Assembly: GCA_905116865.2 (NCBI GenBank)
Contig: CAJHNH020000237.1
Span: forward strand, 116,470 to 180,469
Reading direction: 5' to 3'
Length of the DNA stretch: 64,000 bases
Source of the DNA: Candidula unifasciata
Taxonomy: Eukaryota > Mollusca > Gastropoda > Stylommatophora > Geomitridae
Shown: positions 54,456-64,000 of the stretch, piece after piece
How positions within the stretch are numbered: the first letter of the stretch is position 1
Layout of the letters: every line of letters starts with the position of its first letter
Translations under genes and position numbers: made by a program
The notes under the pieces: generated by a model
Seen by the model: only the letters and a program-made list of their open reading frames with translations
The model's database searches: none
Told to the model about the DNA's origin: nothing

Positions 54456-54474
54456 GCGAACAAACGAAATAAGA

Positions 54475-54552
54475 AGAGAACATAACACATGTAAATAGAC
54501 CAGAACATAACACATGTAAATAGACAAGAACATAACACATGTAAATGGCACA
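54475..54552. repeat. Three tandem 24-25-bp units at the end of the LINE
   Basis: Units GAACATAACACATGTAAATA+GACCA directly after the LINE coding end; possibly its 3' tail. Confidence 0.8.
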
Positions 54553-54659
54553 TAAATAACTGACAATAAGACCCAGGTAAACATGGTTTGGAAGTATTTA
54601 TTCGATCTTTCTGATCACTTTGAGAGCCGGCGGTAGCAACAAGCTCAAGTAATTGCCCG

Positions 54660-54945
54660 GGAACCGTGTTATAAGGGAGCTGACGTGGTGTAGCGACTAG
54701 ATGGTTGTCTGTGGATCCGAGGGTCATGGGTACATACAGAGCTGAACTTTTTTGTTGTTGACTTTAGTCCTAGGTCTTCGCAGCCTTGAATTGGTACCAG
54801 GTAAAGCACTGGGAAGAAAAGACGGTCGGCTTGATGCTGACCACATCACCCAACAAGTACCTATTGGTTTATATAATATAGGTCTAGCCCTATATGCCCA
54901 ACATACCTAAAGGCGTGAACAATGATAATCTACTTAACTTTTACT
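54660..54945 (+). mobile_element. SINE family B, copy 3, with tRNA-like head
   Basis: Head ACGTGGTGTAGCGACTAGA (A box-like) and GGATCCGAGGGTCATGGG (weak B-box region), then GGCTTGATGCTGACCACATC and ATAGGTCTAGCCCTATATGC shared with 9505-9668 and 10045-10310. Confidence 0.7.
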
Positions 54946-55070
54946 GTGTTATAAAGGAAACACGTGACAGTATATTACAAATTCATGTTTGACAGCCAAC
55001 ACGACAGAGGCGTCAGACACACGAGATGAGACACCTTGGACCCATCCTAGAAAGTTTGCAAAGGGGATAA

Positions 55071-55091
55071 GCGCCCCCCCCCCCCCCCCCA
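55071..55091. repeat. Poly-C tract
   Basis: About 20 C residues; the frame through it at 54989-55381 is not a gene. Confidence 0.85.
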
Positions 55092-55149
55092 ACTCCACTT
55101 TTTCCACACCGGCTCATTGTATTCTTGCTTGCTTGCTTATTGTACCCCG

Positions 55150-55290
55150 CCAGGACATACATCACACAAGCGATAAACACCAGGTGAAACAAAGTGCCAC
55201 CATGCCGATAAGGATCACCCGTGGAGTGATCCTAAAAACCCCTTTCAGTCGTTATGCCAGGGTGGGGCTTCAAAAAACGAAAAATTGCAT
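55150..55290. repeat. Dispersed repeat family 'GCGATAAACAC', copy
   Basis: Shares CATCACACAAGCGATAAACA and GTGCCACCATG with 2270-2315. Confidence 0.6.
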
Positions 55291-55739
55291 CTCACAAGGG
55301 GTTGAAATCATAGTATATTGTATTCTGTATTTTAATGCCCTCTTAAACAGCCCTGTAACAAGCCAGATTTCTGTAGCATGATCATACCAAACAGAATACA
55401 TAAAATAATACACATACCTGGGTAGTACAATATGACATCGTTTCTTCAATTAGTAATTAATTCTCTAAAGACAAAAAATTCAGACCCTACACCCTAATCG
55501 ACCCTTCCCCCTCCCCTCCCCCCTTTGCGTGCAGTTTTAAGTTACTGACTACCGTTGCAAGGTAGTCACAATTTATATTTGAGTCCAACTACTAGCATTT
55601 TCATTTAAAAACTTTCTTTTCAAAGCACATACAAGGAAGACAATTTATGACGATAATTTGTAACGATTATTTTTCAAAAGATTCACCAGGCAGGCCTACA
55701 ACTGAACAATCGACTTAGGTCAACCCCCATACGGGGAAG

Positions 55740-56050
55740 TTCGGTTTAGGTTAGGTTTAGACGAAGGAACAACATCACGGCACAAGGGTAGTATCTCATA
55801 AGTGCTCCGTTCAACTTCTGACTCAAGCCTGGGTGCACGAACTCCGTAGCATCGGCGAGGATCCTGAAAATACTTTGGCAGGGTTTTTAACCCCACAATT
55901 TGGCCCGGCAGCGCTGTAAGGCTACTCTTTTTTTTGAATTTCCAACTGCCAAGGGATATTTTACGCGTGCAACAATACACACGGGAGTCCGATTTTACTA
56001 CCTAGAGAGCAGTGGAAATTACTAGAAGTCCCCATGAAAAAATCTCAAAT
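55740..56050 (-). mobile_element. SINE family A, copy 4 (head missing)
   Basis: Complement of the family: CAACATCACGGCACAAGGGT, CATAAGTGCTCCGTTCAACT, GAGGATCCTGAAAATACTTT, TTTCCAACTGCCAAGGGATA. It stops before the tRNA-like head. Confidence 0.7.
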
Positions 56051-56655
56051 CACCGGAAGTGACGTGAACAAACACTGGGATAGAAAACGGGCAAATATTT
56101 CCTGTATTTCAGTCGCTGAACTAGTCGAATAAACAGAGAGATCAGGCTCAGATGTTTTACACATGTTGCAACAAAGGAATGTGAAAACATTTTGGCAATT
56201 AGCAAACACGATGGGAAAAGTTCATGTGAAAAGCAAAGCGGTAAAACAGGGAAGGCATAGTTATATGGTAAAATCCGCACAAGAACACAGAGCCGATCCT
56301 TGACTAATGATCGAGTGAGGTGATGAACTACTAACGTCAGTGTTAATCTGCATGGGGCATGATGGTGATAATAAATCTACATTTGGCAATTTGCAACCAT
56401 CAGCATCGCAGGCCCTGGAACTTGTGGCGCGTGTGTGTATGTATAGATGTATGTATCTATTCACATTATTTTCACGTTGATCTGTGGTTTTGGCGTGGAG
56501 CCGGCAGAGATGCCATATTCCTCAAGGGTGCTGCTATCTTGGAGCTCTGTGCTGTTGTAAAGCCATCGCTGCTGTCCACCAGATAGTCCAAACTGTATTG
56601 ACAGATTGATAGATTAGAGGCTGTTTTTCAGTTACACATAAACAAATAGGAGCGA

Positions 56656-56688
<33 letters not shown>

Positions 56689-56760
56689 CCATATACATTT
56701 GAGCCTAATGATTTAGATCTGCGAGGCTGGTGCACACGCCATAAACTGTGCAGGTTAGAG
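56051..56760. other. Interval without recognised gene; (CA)n/(CG)n tract
   Basis: 56657-56686 is a short CA repeat followed by a CG repeat. No exon supported. The frames here are short and lack splice context. Confidence 0.4.
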
Positions 56761-56789
56761 TAATTTTTTTTCAATCCCCCTCTATTTTT

Positions 56790-56894
56790 TTCTTCTTCTT
56801 CTTCTTCTTCTTCTTCTTCTTCTTCTTCTTCTTCTTCTTCTTCTTCTTCTTCTTCTTCTTCTTCTTCTTCTTCTTCTTCTTCTTCTTCTTCTTC
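56790..56894. repeat. (TTC)n microsatellite
   Basis: About 35 uninterrupted TTC units. Phe-, Lys- and Ser-rich frames across it are artefacts. It may have started from the GAA tail of an inverted SINE-like family C copy, but no family sequence is adjacent. Confidence 0.98.
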
Positions 56895-56977
56895 TCTTCC
56901 TTCTCCTCCTCCTTATGTTGGTTTTCCTTGTCAGTGTTTTTCAAAGGTATAGGCCAGATGCCTTTGTATAGCGTCTC

Positions 56978-57280
56978 AAGCACCGAATGTCCTCCACTAA
57001 TCCAGGCAGGTTGGTTTCTACCGACACGCCTACTGGCCCGGGATGAGACCTCTCTGCTGTATGTAGAAAACACGGCTCAAGTACCGGATGTCCTCCACTG
57101 ATCCAGGCAGGTTGGTTTCTACCGGCACGCCTACTGGCCCGGCATGAGACCTCTCTGCTGTATGTAGACAACACGGCTGAAGCACCGAATGTCCTCCACT
57201 GATCCAGGCAGGTTGGTTTCTACCGGCACGCCTACTGGCCCGGCATGAGACCTCTCTGCTGCATGTAGAAAACACGTCTG
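56978..57280. repeat. 101-bp tandem triplication
   Basis: Three units of exactly 101 bp start at 56978, 57079 and 57180 (AAGCACCGAATGTCCTCCAC ...). They differ at a few positions. Since 101 is not a multiple of three, the same text is read in three frames, giving repeated frames such as GRNQPAWISGGH on the minus strand; no gene is supported. Confidence 0.95.
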
Positions 57281-57519
57281 AAGCACTCTTCGATATTTAA
57301 TCGTGGCCACCTGTTTTATTGTAAACTATGTTTGCGTCTTGGCAGTAATCGAACAAGTTTAGGTTTATCAGACTGGCAGCTGTTTGAAAACAGATATCCT
57401 CGCATATGAAGTCGCAACATTCTATATGGTATGGAGATGGAGGCAGTAACGGCAGTTTTCATGTGGCTTGAGAGCAACACAGTCCGAGACATGCTGTAAT
57501 TGCAGCCGATTTAGTTAAC

Positions 57520-58030
57520 ATCATCAAGTGAATTGCCAGCTGCCGTATGCGTTCATGCATCTCCACATATCCCGGTCTTCTGTGTTCTGGATCAATTCCA
57601 CTGAAAATATTCCTCAATGCCACTGTCTCAAGCCATCCACCATCAGTTCTCTTGGTCTGCCTCTGCCTCTTCTAACAGTAATCTTTAGTTTCGACTCGAT
57701 ATTATCCAGTGCTGATGTTCTCAGTACATGACCAAAGAGCTTTGTTTGTCTCATTCTCATTTAATGTTCTACTTTTATTAGCCATTTCCAGGCAATCATT
57801 TTCAGATATTCTGGCAGTCCAAGCTATTCGCGGCATTCTTGCCAATAACCACATCTCAGATGCCCCCAAGTTTTTTTTTTTTAAATATTTTTTTTTGGAA
57901 GGGGGGGGGGGCGGGAGGGGGGGGCGGGACTTGCTCCCATTCAAAGATTCCCTGACATACACCAGAAAAGCCTCGATGTAACAATTCGGTACTTGTTTTT
58001 TTTAAATGTTTAATAAGAGTGATTTAATAC
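57520..58030 (-). pseudogene. LINE 3'-end fragment
   Basis: Complement reads RQRQTKRTDGGWLETVALRN and EHRRPGYVEMHERIRQLA, shared with 61465-61680. The rest (57775-58030) is shared with 8660-8875. A T run and G-rich stretch (57870-57930) is inserted within it. No catalytic part. Confidence 0.65.
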
Positions 58031-58378
58031 ATAAGATCCTCAATGAATATTTATTGTAAAATTAAAGCCGGCGTCCCAGGCGTAGAACGGCTGATCAATT
58101 GATAAATCTCAGGTCAGGAGCATATAAATGGATTTATGCCTAGGAAATGTCCGTGTGAGGTGTAACGAACAAGCTGATGTACTGGAGTTCCAATGTGGTT
58201 TACTTCGGCGTTCGTAGGCGTATATAATCTTTGTGTTTGGTTGTGTTGACGTGAGTCTATTTCAGGCGCCGCCGCCGTCTGTGTACAAGCAAGAAGCGCT
58301 GCAGGTGGAGCGCAGCAGCCACGACGATTCTTGAACATCGAATCTGGGATATTTTTTGTATTTCTACGTTCGTTAGCG

Positions 58379-58380
<2 letters not shown>

Positions 58381-58409
<29 letters not shown>

Positions 58410-58410
58410 A
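58381..58410. repeat. Poly-C tract followed by CA repeat
   Basis: About 28 C residues then (CA)n to 58422. Gly-rich frames on the minus strand are artefacts. Confidence 0.9.
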
Positions 58411-58429
58411 CACACACACACAATCCTTT

Positions 58430-59175
58430 CCCGAGACAAATAAAACACTTACAAAGATCGTAGGAGTAAAATAAATATCGCTGTTTCCATAGTGCTGAAC
58501 CGTCGCGCAGTTAGCAGAACGTGGAAACAATTACGCGTCAGCGTGGAGAAGACGAGGAAAGAGAGAGACTTTAGAGCGTTCACAGTGAGGAATACGTGAC
58601 ACCCCTGCAAGATAGGAGACGCCCTGCCTCACAAGGAGGCATTAATGGAAAGGAAAGTCACTTTGTTTTGGGGCCTGAGTTCGTTACTAGAACCCCCCCC
58701 CCTCCCCCCTTTTTTTCCCACCACTTTCTTGAAGGTTATGGGTGTGTCCCGCTCTGTTGTTTGCTTTTTGTCTTGTCGCACGTTCTCATTCCCGAGAAAG
58801 AGAATGCCTGTGACATAGGTTGCAGCACTCTCTAGGGAGTTGTCAGGGCCATTCTCCGTGTGTTTGGAGTGTTAAAAGCGCTGGCGTGCTGAACTATACA
58901 ACAGGCGATATCAACATCATTGCGGAACACCCCCGTAACCTTGTGCCAAAGTGACAGGTTTAGGAACTACAAATCAGAAGTGAGCTAGAGTATATATGAG
59001 CAGGGCGTGGAGGAGATTAACGTTACGTGTTTCGACTTAGGATCCAGTGGGCAGTACAAAAGAAAAAAAAAACATAGAATTAATCAACTGAATGACTAAT
59101 GTAACAGGGAGTGAGTAGTAAGTCGAGGTGCTGAAATATAATCAACACTGGGTGGGAAATGTAGGTGGACTTTAA
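58430..59175. other. Interval without recognised gene
   Basis: Part of the intron between middle exons of the ubiquitin-fold gene. Only a C-rich run at 58692-58710 and an A run at 59063-59072 stand out. Confidence 0.4.
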
Positions 59176-59179
59176 AAAC

Positions 59180-59275
59180 TCAGGCATTGGCACAAAGCCA
59201 AAGTGAAAGTGAACGAACCACTGGGACTTTCCGCTGGAGCTTACAACCGATTAACACAAAAAGAAGAAGAAGAAT
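59180..59275 (+). mobile_element. SINE-like family C, 3' fragment with tail
   Basis: AACTCAGGCATTGGCACAAA, GGGACTTTCCGCTGGAGCTT and a final AAGAAGAAGAAGAA. Antisense to the ubiquitin-fold gene. Confidence 0.65.
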
Positions 59276-59446
59276 TAGATTGAAGCCGTCATTATTAGTA
59301 ATATTAGCATGTCTACTTTTCGCTGACTTATGAGGAAGGAGACGGAACACGCGTGGGAATGTCCCGGGGGCGGTGATGTCGATTCTTGATTAATTAATTC
59401 TTATTGCCAGTACCTAATGCATGAGACTTATTGATGACAAACATAC

Positions 59447-59503
59447 CACATGAGATAAATCATCCTTGAGTCCGGAAATGACTGTCCCTATGCCACAGTC
59501 AGC
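59447..59503 (-). CDS. Ubiquitin-fold protein, middle exon version B1 (alpha-1 helix)
   Basis: A 57-nt exon on the minus strand with acceptor CTGTTTACAG and donor GTG|GTATGT. It encodes ADCGIGTVISGLKDDLSHV, phase 0 on both ends. It is homologous to B2 (45642-45698): A-D-x-G-I-x-T-x-I-x-G-L-K-x-D are shared. It follows directly in phase on the 5' exon (...CTIHE|ADCGI...) and fits the last exon (...LSHV|IGIP...). Swapping B1 for B2 would change the surface of helix alpha-1 (VISGLKDDLSHV against FIQGLKEDVEQM) while keeping the core positions. Confidence 0.65.
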
Positions 59504-59539
59504 CTGTAAACAGACAGAGAGATGTATAATTTGTTTAAA

Positions 59540-59585
59540 CATCATCCTTGAATCTAAAAATGGCTGTCAGTGTGCCACAGTCAGG
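59540..59585 (-). pseudogene. Decayed copy of the middle ubiquitin-fold exon
   Basis: About 90 bases on the 5' side of B1 on the minus strand lies a segment alignable to it: CTGACTGTGGCACACTGACA matches CTGACTGTGGCATAGGGACA and TTCAAGGATGATG matches CTCAAGGATGAT. The acceptor AG is lost (TTTCCTGACTG), the frame runs into TAA and no donor GT remains. It is a remnant of a tandem duplication of the exon. Confidence 0.6.
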
Positions 59586-60149
59586 AAATAAAGATGGGCG
59601 TCATTTTCTAGATCTAGAGAATGTCTTCCTGTGTCTCACATCTATTCTATCCAGCGTTCCGGAGAACAATGAAAATCGCAAGGATCCATTTCAGGACTGT
59701 ATGGAATCTGATGAAACAAAGTCGTGTGTCGCCAAGAAAACCTGAATCAAATGCGAGAATAGTCAGGTCTATCTCACGAAGAACTCAAAGGCTGCAAGTT
59801 TCCCCATGTGCCTGTCCATTCTTCGCATCTGATGCAGTTTTCGTTGATACGCAATGAGATTAGGTCAGTCCTAGCCCATTACTGCGGAGAAGGGGTGGTG
59901 GGGTTTGTCACATGACGTGTCTGTCGCATGTCTTTTTTAGGGTTGACCCTAGTAATCAAAGACACTCTGAAGTGACTTAATGTTAGATGGTGGTTCGCAT
60001 TGGTCTAGAAGGTACTCCGCTGCTCCAACGACAATCCAACATCACTTCTGGGTGAGGCGACTTAAATTATGATTCCCACTGTAATAACAAATATACTTGG
60101 GCACAACTTGGCCTGACCTCCTCACCACTAAGAAGATCACATAATTTTT

Positions 60150-60162
60150 TTTTTTTTTTAAC
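60150..60162. repeat. T run in a gene-free interval
   Basis: 59860-61460 has no recognised exon or repeat family apart from this run. The frames at 60432-60653 and 61130-60891 lack splice context and domain features; they remain unknown. Confidence 0.35.
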
Positions 60163-61464
60163 GCAGTAATGGATCTGTCAAAACAACACCACACTCCGAA
60201 ACAATCTAACCTAAAAAAAAACTGAAAAAGATTGGACACTGACAAATCTAAATCCAGAATAATAATACATAATGTAATAAATACAACACAGGTAAAGACT
60301 CTGAAAAGTAAATTAAAGAAGAGGACAAATCAATAAAACTACTGAATTAAAACTGAACTATTCCGAAAGACTCCTGGTCTGATTACAACACTTCACAGCT
60401 CATCATAGCATGATCTTGTTGTGGCCACTAGGTGTCTTGGGTGACTGCATCTCAGGTTGATTCCCAATACTTATTAGAGATGGACTTGATCCTCTCCACA
60501 CTTCGTAGGTCAGACTTGAATAGGAGCAGCGCTTGGCCAGAAGTAAGGCCTCAGCTCTGTGATGCCATGTCCTCAAATGATATATACTATCAATTAAATG
60601 TGCAAGCAGCTCTTTTGTTCGTGTTTAACTATAGGGTAAAGTTCCCCAAATAAATTACTAATGTCAACAATTAACACAGCAATTTGCAACCCTCGGGTTA
60701 GGTTTGGCAGAAGGGCAGATCATAGACCCTGTATATTAGCACATGAAGATGACTGATTAGTACAAAATGCCATGTGTCAAATGTGACACCAATTGTCACC
60801 TCCTGCTGTACTGTAAGGAGGTAGGTGCTGGTAGGTACTGGCATAGGAAGCATTTGTACAACACTGGTAGAATATATATTGCGATTCGGGTTAGGCCTGC
60901 AGAGAGGTCCTTAAGCATCTGATGCTCATTTGAAGTTTCCGGGGGGGAGTGCATACTTTCCAAGAAGGTACTGAGAGACTTTCAAGACAAGGGCGAAACC
61001 CGTCTGTATGCTCTGGAGACTGAGCCACGAATAGCAATTTAAATCTGAAACTTGCCCAAGGTAGAAGCTGGAGGAATTCCTTCCGCGAACAAACGATAGT
61101 TCGGCAGATGGAAAAAAGGCCTCGATACATTTAGAAATCACTTAGCTGAGAGTGAATTTATAATATAACTCACTTCCAATAGATATAGGAACGAACTGAG
61201 TATTTATCCCGAAATCTTCTTGACCGATACTTATCAAAGAAGGACTATATACTTATAGAGGAAGAGTCCATATTTGAAATAAGATAACTTGCATTGAGGG
61301 GTACAAAATGTAGGCAAGTACGAGACCAGAGGGGTGCTCTGCTGTACTGTGACAGGAGTAAGGGGTAATCTATCTAATGGAAGCAGTCCTGACACAAATG
61401 TATGCAGAAGTGGGTCGCGTTGAGCTAGATAACTGTTCATGACCAACTCATCATTAGCACCATG

Positions 61465-61680
61465 TGCCTTGCCAGCTGGCGTAGGCGTTCATGCATCTCT
61501 ATAGATCTCGATCTTTGGTGTTCTGAATCAATTTCACTGAACATTTTCCTTCATACCACTGTTTTCAGCCATTCACCATCATTTTTCTTGGTCTGCCTCT
61601 GCCTCTTCTACCAGTAAACTTTACAGTCGTCACGATATTTTCCAGTGCTCCTTTCCTCACGACATGACAAACGAACCAAA
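61465..61680 (-). pseudogene. LINE 3'-end fragment
   Basis: Close to 57530-57735 in the same orientation (TTGCCAGCTGGCGTAGGCGT, CATGCATCTCTATAGATC, TTCTTGGTCTGCCTCTGCCT). Lies about 60 bases from the donor of the 5' ubiquitin-fold exon. Confidence 0.65.
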
Positions 61681-61739
61681 GAATGACCAACTACCCTGGA
61701 GAGAAGATAGAAAGAAAAGTAAACAAAGACAATTGTTAC

Positions 61740-61860
61740 CTCGTGAATAGTGCAGGTTCCGTGTACCCTCTCGAGGTTGAACTCTACGCGAATATAAGGC
61801 TCTGCCTCCAGATTCTGCCTTTTCTCTGACATAATTGATACCTGGTCAGTGGCTTCCTCT
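61740..61860 (-). CDS. Ubiquitin-fold protein, 5' exon (beta-1/beta-2)
   Basis: Predicted exon on the minus strand between acceptor ATTGTGCATTGCAG (ending 61861) and donor GAG|GTAACA. One leading base, then 40 codons: EEATDQVSIMSEKRQNLEAE followed by PYIRVEFNLERVHGTCTIHE. The second half fits the ubiquitin beta hairpin (MQIFVKTLTGKTITLEVE). A methionine codon at 61832-61830 (MSEKRQNLEA) could be the start, giving a 91-residue protein with one middle exon and the last exon; the acceptor implies at least one earlier exon, coding or not. The N-terminal extension before the fold is charged, reminiscent of SUMO-like proteins. No second copy of this exon was found. Upstream sequence is occupied by a + strand LINE. 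Confidence 0.6.
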
Positions 61861-61984
61861 CTGCAATGCACAATAATTATCTTACAATTATCTGGCAATG
61901 CGTCGTGACTACTTTTTTTGGACGGTTCTCACTACCAACATAATTTTTTTTTTTTTCGGCTATAAAATTTTTCACAGCATGATA

Positions 61985-64000
61985 ATAGGTAACACCTGGT
62001 TTAAACACCATCCTCGAAGATTGTGGACTTGGAAAAGTCCTGGTGATAATGTCCGCCATCAGACTCATTATATTTTGATTTCAAGAAGATTCCAGAGCAG
62101 CTTAGTTGGAGCAAAAAACTAGACCAGGGGCAGACTGCTTTAGTGACCATGTTCCAGTTGTCGGAAAAATTAGAATAAAACTAAAGAACATTAGAAAAAC
62201 ACCACAGAACATCAAGTTAAATTTAGGAATTCTTAGAACCGATAAAGAAATTAAGGAACAGTACAATGTCACTGTACAAAACCGGTATAATGCAATGGAA
62301 ATTATACAGACTATTGATGAACAGTGGGATATGTTGCGTGAGTCAATTCAGCAGACATCAAAAGAGACAATCCCACCAACCCATAGAGTTGCAAAAAAAG
62401 AAATGGATGTCAACCGAAATTCTGCAGTTGATGGTTGAAAGAAGGAAGAAAAAGAATGATAAAGAAGAATACTCTAGAATACAAAAAGAAATAATGAACA
62501 AATGCAAAGTGGCTAAAGAAGCCTGGCTGAATCAAATGTGTACAGAGATTGGGGAAAATCACGGGAAAGACTCACATTCCATGTACCAACAGATAAATAT
62601 GTTTACAGAAAAGATGACACGTAACAGCACTGGATGTTTGAAATCAAAAGATGGTGACTTATTAATGGGACATAGTAATATAATTAACAGATGGACAGAG
62701 TATATAGGGGAATTGTATGATGATAATAGACCAGATGTAGAACTGCAGACCAACAATGATGGTCCACCAATAATGACTGCAGAAGTAGAGGATGCAATAC
62801 ATCATATGAAGAAAGGAAAAGCACCCGGGCCAGACAACATCTCACTGGAAGAAATCGAAACACTGGGAGATTTTGGAATTGAAATAGTAATAGTGGGCAT
62901 ATTCCAAACGAACTTTGAAAATCTATATTTATAGCTCTGCCAAAGAAACCAGGAACTTTAAAATATGAAGACCATTGCACAATAAGTCTTATGAGTCACA
63001 TGACTAAGATTTTACTGAGCATAATTATGAGAAGAATAAAAAACAAAATTAAACCAGAAATCAGCGATGAACAATGTGGCTTTGTAGAAGGAAAAGGTAC
63101 AAACGATGCTATTTACATCCTAGGAACATTGTCAGAAAGAGCTGTAGAAGTAAAGACTGATTTGTACTTATGCTTCATAGACTATACAAAAGCATTTGAC
63201 TGTGTGAAGCATGAAGAATAATCAAACTGTTAAAAAAATTAAACATTGATGGGAAAGATCTACGAATAATACAGAATATGTAGTGGCAGCAAACAGCAGC
63301 TATAAGAATTAACAACTGTTTAGGTACATTTCAAAGCATGAAGAGGGGTGTACGACAGGAATGTGTACTTTCACTTGATTTGTTTTCAATATACAGTGAA
63401 TATATAATGAGATCTTTAATTGATATGCCCGGAATTGTGCTTGGTGGGCACAATATAAACAATTTACGTTATGCTGATGACACAGTCTTGATAGCAACAA
63501 GTCAGAAAGAATTGCAGGAAATGATAAACATTGTGGTGTTAGAAAGTGGAAGAATAGGTCTCAGTTTGAATAATGGGAAGACAGAAGTAATGTTGGTATC
63601 AAAGAAACAAATTATTCCTAAATGTGTAATAAAAGTCAATAGTGTTATTTTAGGACAAGTACATAAATTTAAGTATCTGGGCACATGGATAACATCAGAT
63701 GGAAGATGCATAACTGAGATAAGAAACAGAATTGGACAGGCAAAAACTGCATTTTATAAAATGAAAAACATCTTGTGCAATATATCCTTGTCATTGAGAG
63801 TTAGAAAAAGAATTCTTGCTTGCTACATACATCCAGTTTTAACATATGGATGTAAATCCTGGACAATCGGTAGGCTGGCCAAACAATTTTTAGAGGCCTC
63901 AGAGATGTGGTTTTACAGAAGAATGCTTAGAATACCTTGGACAACCAAAAAGAGCAACCAAGAGGTTTTGAAAGAGGCGGGAGCCCGAAGACAACTTATC
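61985..64000 (+). mobile_element. APE-type LINE, 5'-truncated, running out of the window
   Basis: Starts within the endonuclease domain: TWFKHHPRRLWTWKSPGDNV near 62010, DYILISRR-like HYILISRRFQSS, and DCFSDHVPVVGKIRIKLK (the SDH motif) near 62130. Linker 62190-62760, then RT: KKGKAPGPDNISLEEIETLG (62810-62870), LPKKPGTLKYEDHCTISLMS after a frameshift near 62900, CGFVEGKGTNDAIYILGTLS, motif A LCFIDYTKAFDCVKHEE (63170-63220), a frameshift near 63221, motif B KRGVRQECVLSLDLFSIYSE (63340-63400) and the catalytic LRYADDTVLIATS (63465-63500). The C-terminal region KYLGTWITSDGRC...HPVLTYGCKSWTI...RRMLRIPWTTKKSNQ reaches 63960 and is cut by the window. Domain order and motifs fit the RTE/BovB-like group of endonuclease-RT elements (inferred). 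At least three frame breaks, so inactive. Confidence 0.85.

Noticed and set aside
60891..61141. Two overlapping minus-strand frames of 71-79 codons
   Set aside because: Possible coding look (KEFLQLLPWASFRFK) but no splice context fitting the ubiquitin-fold gene and no recognisable family; left unannotated.

Overview
This is a window of a metazoan nuclear genome, most likely an invertebrate and possibly a mollusc (the lineage is an inference). It is AT-rich and gene-poor, with multi-kilobase introns. It is crowded with degenerate non-LTR retrotransposons, several SINE-like families, non-autonomous DNA transposons and about fifteen minisatellites. No prokaryotic features, tRNA or rRNA genes or CRISPR arrays were seen. 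Most long open frames are shadows of tandem repeats or debris of retroelements.

Two host genes can be read and they converge. (1) On the + strand at 14211-29606 are the last exons of a large nuclear protein. Five exon segments join in phase into 2088 residues. The C-terminus is the conserved helical domain shared by PHRF1, SCAF1 and SCAF11. Before it lie a long acidic serine-rich region, a 20-residue tandem repeat, Lys/Arg-rich and RS-like stretches, three SUMO-interaction-like motifs and a basic 9-residue repeat. The 5' exons, where the PHRF1 and SCAF11 families carry RING and PHD fingers, were not found and probably lie before the window. (2) On the - strand at 61860-41562 is a small ubiquitin-fold protein split over three exon positions. 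The middle exon, which encodes the alpha-1 helix region, exists in two intact homologous versions of 57 nt with the same phase, plus one decayed copy. Only one first and one last exon were found, so mutually exclusive splicing is the simplest reading. This is the best candidate for an undescribed system in the window.

Layout: 1-2400 holds a hAT-type element with an 8-bp target duplication and a nested LINE scrap, then dispersed repeats. 2408-5700 (-) is a nearly complete but broken non-LTR element with an N-terminal zinc finger, a reverse transcriptase and a C-terminal nuclease-like domain; a solo 3' end (6099-6363) and a deleted second copy (7140-8580, +) follow. 8890-10310 has SINEs. 11295-12912 has two related miniature DNA transposons with perfect 8-bp target duplications. 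13870-30180 is the first host gene, its introns filled by SINE-like copies and minisatellites. 30395-41550 is intergenic: long minisatellites and RNase H-bearing LINE remnants. 41562-61860 is the ubiquitin-fold gene, whose introns hold more arrays and LINE debris. 61985-64000 is the 5'-truncated start of a + strand LINE that runs out of the window.

A recurring theme is that intronic minisatellites carry splice-site-like motifs in the sense direction of the host gene, in one case with the authentic acceptor forming the last repeat unit. Two further minisatellites, both with 25-bp periods, can be traced to active-site regions of retroelement RNase H sequences.
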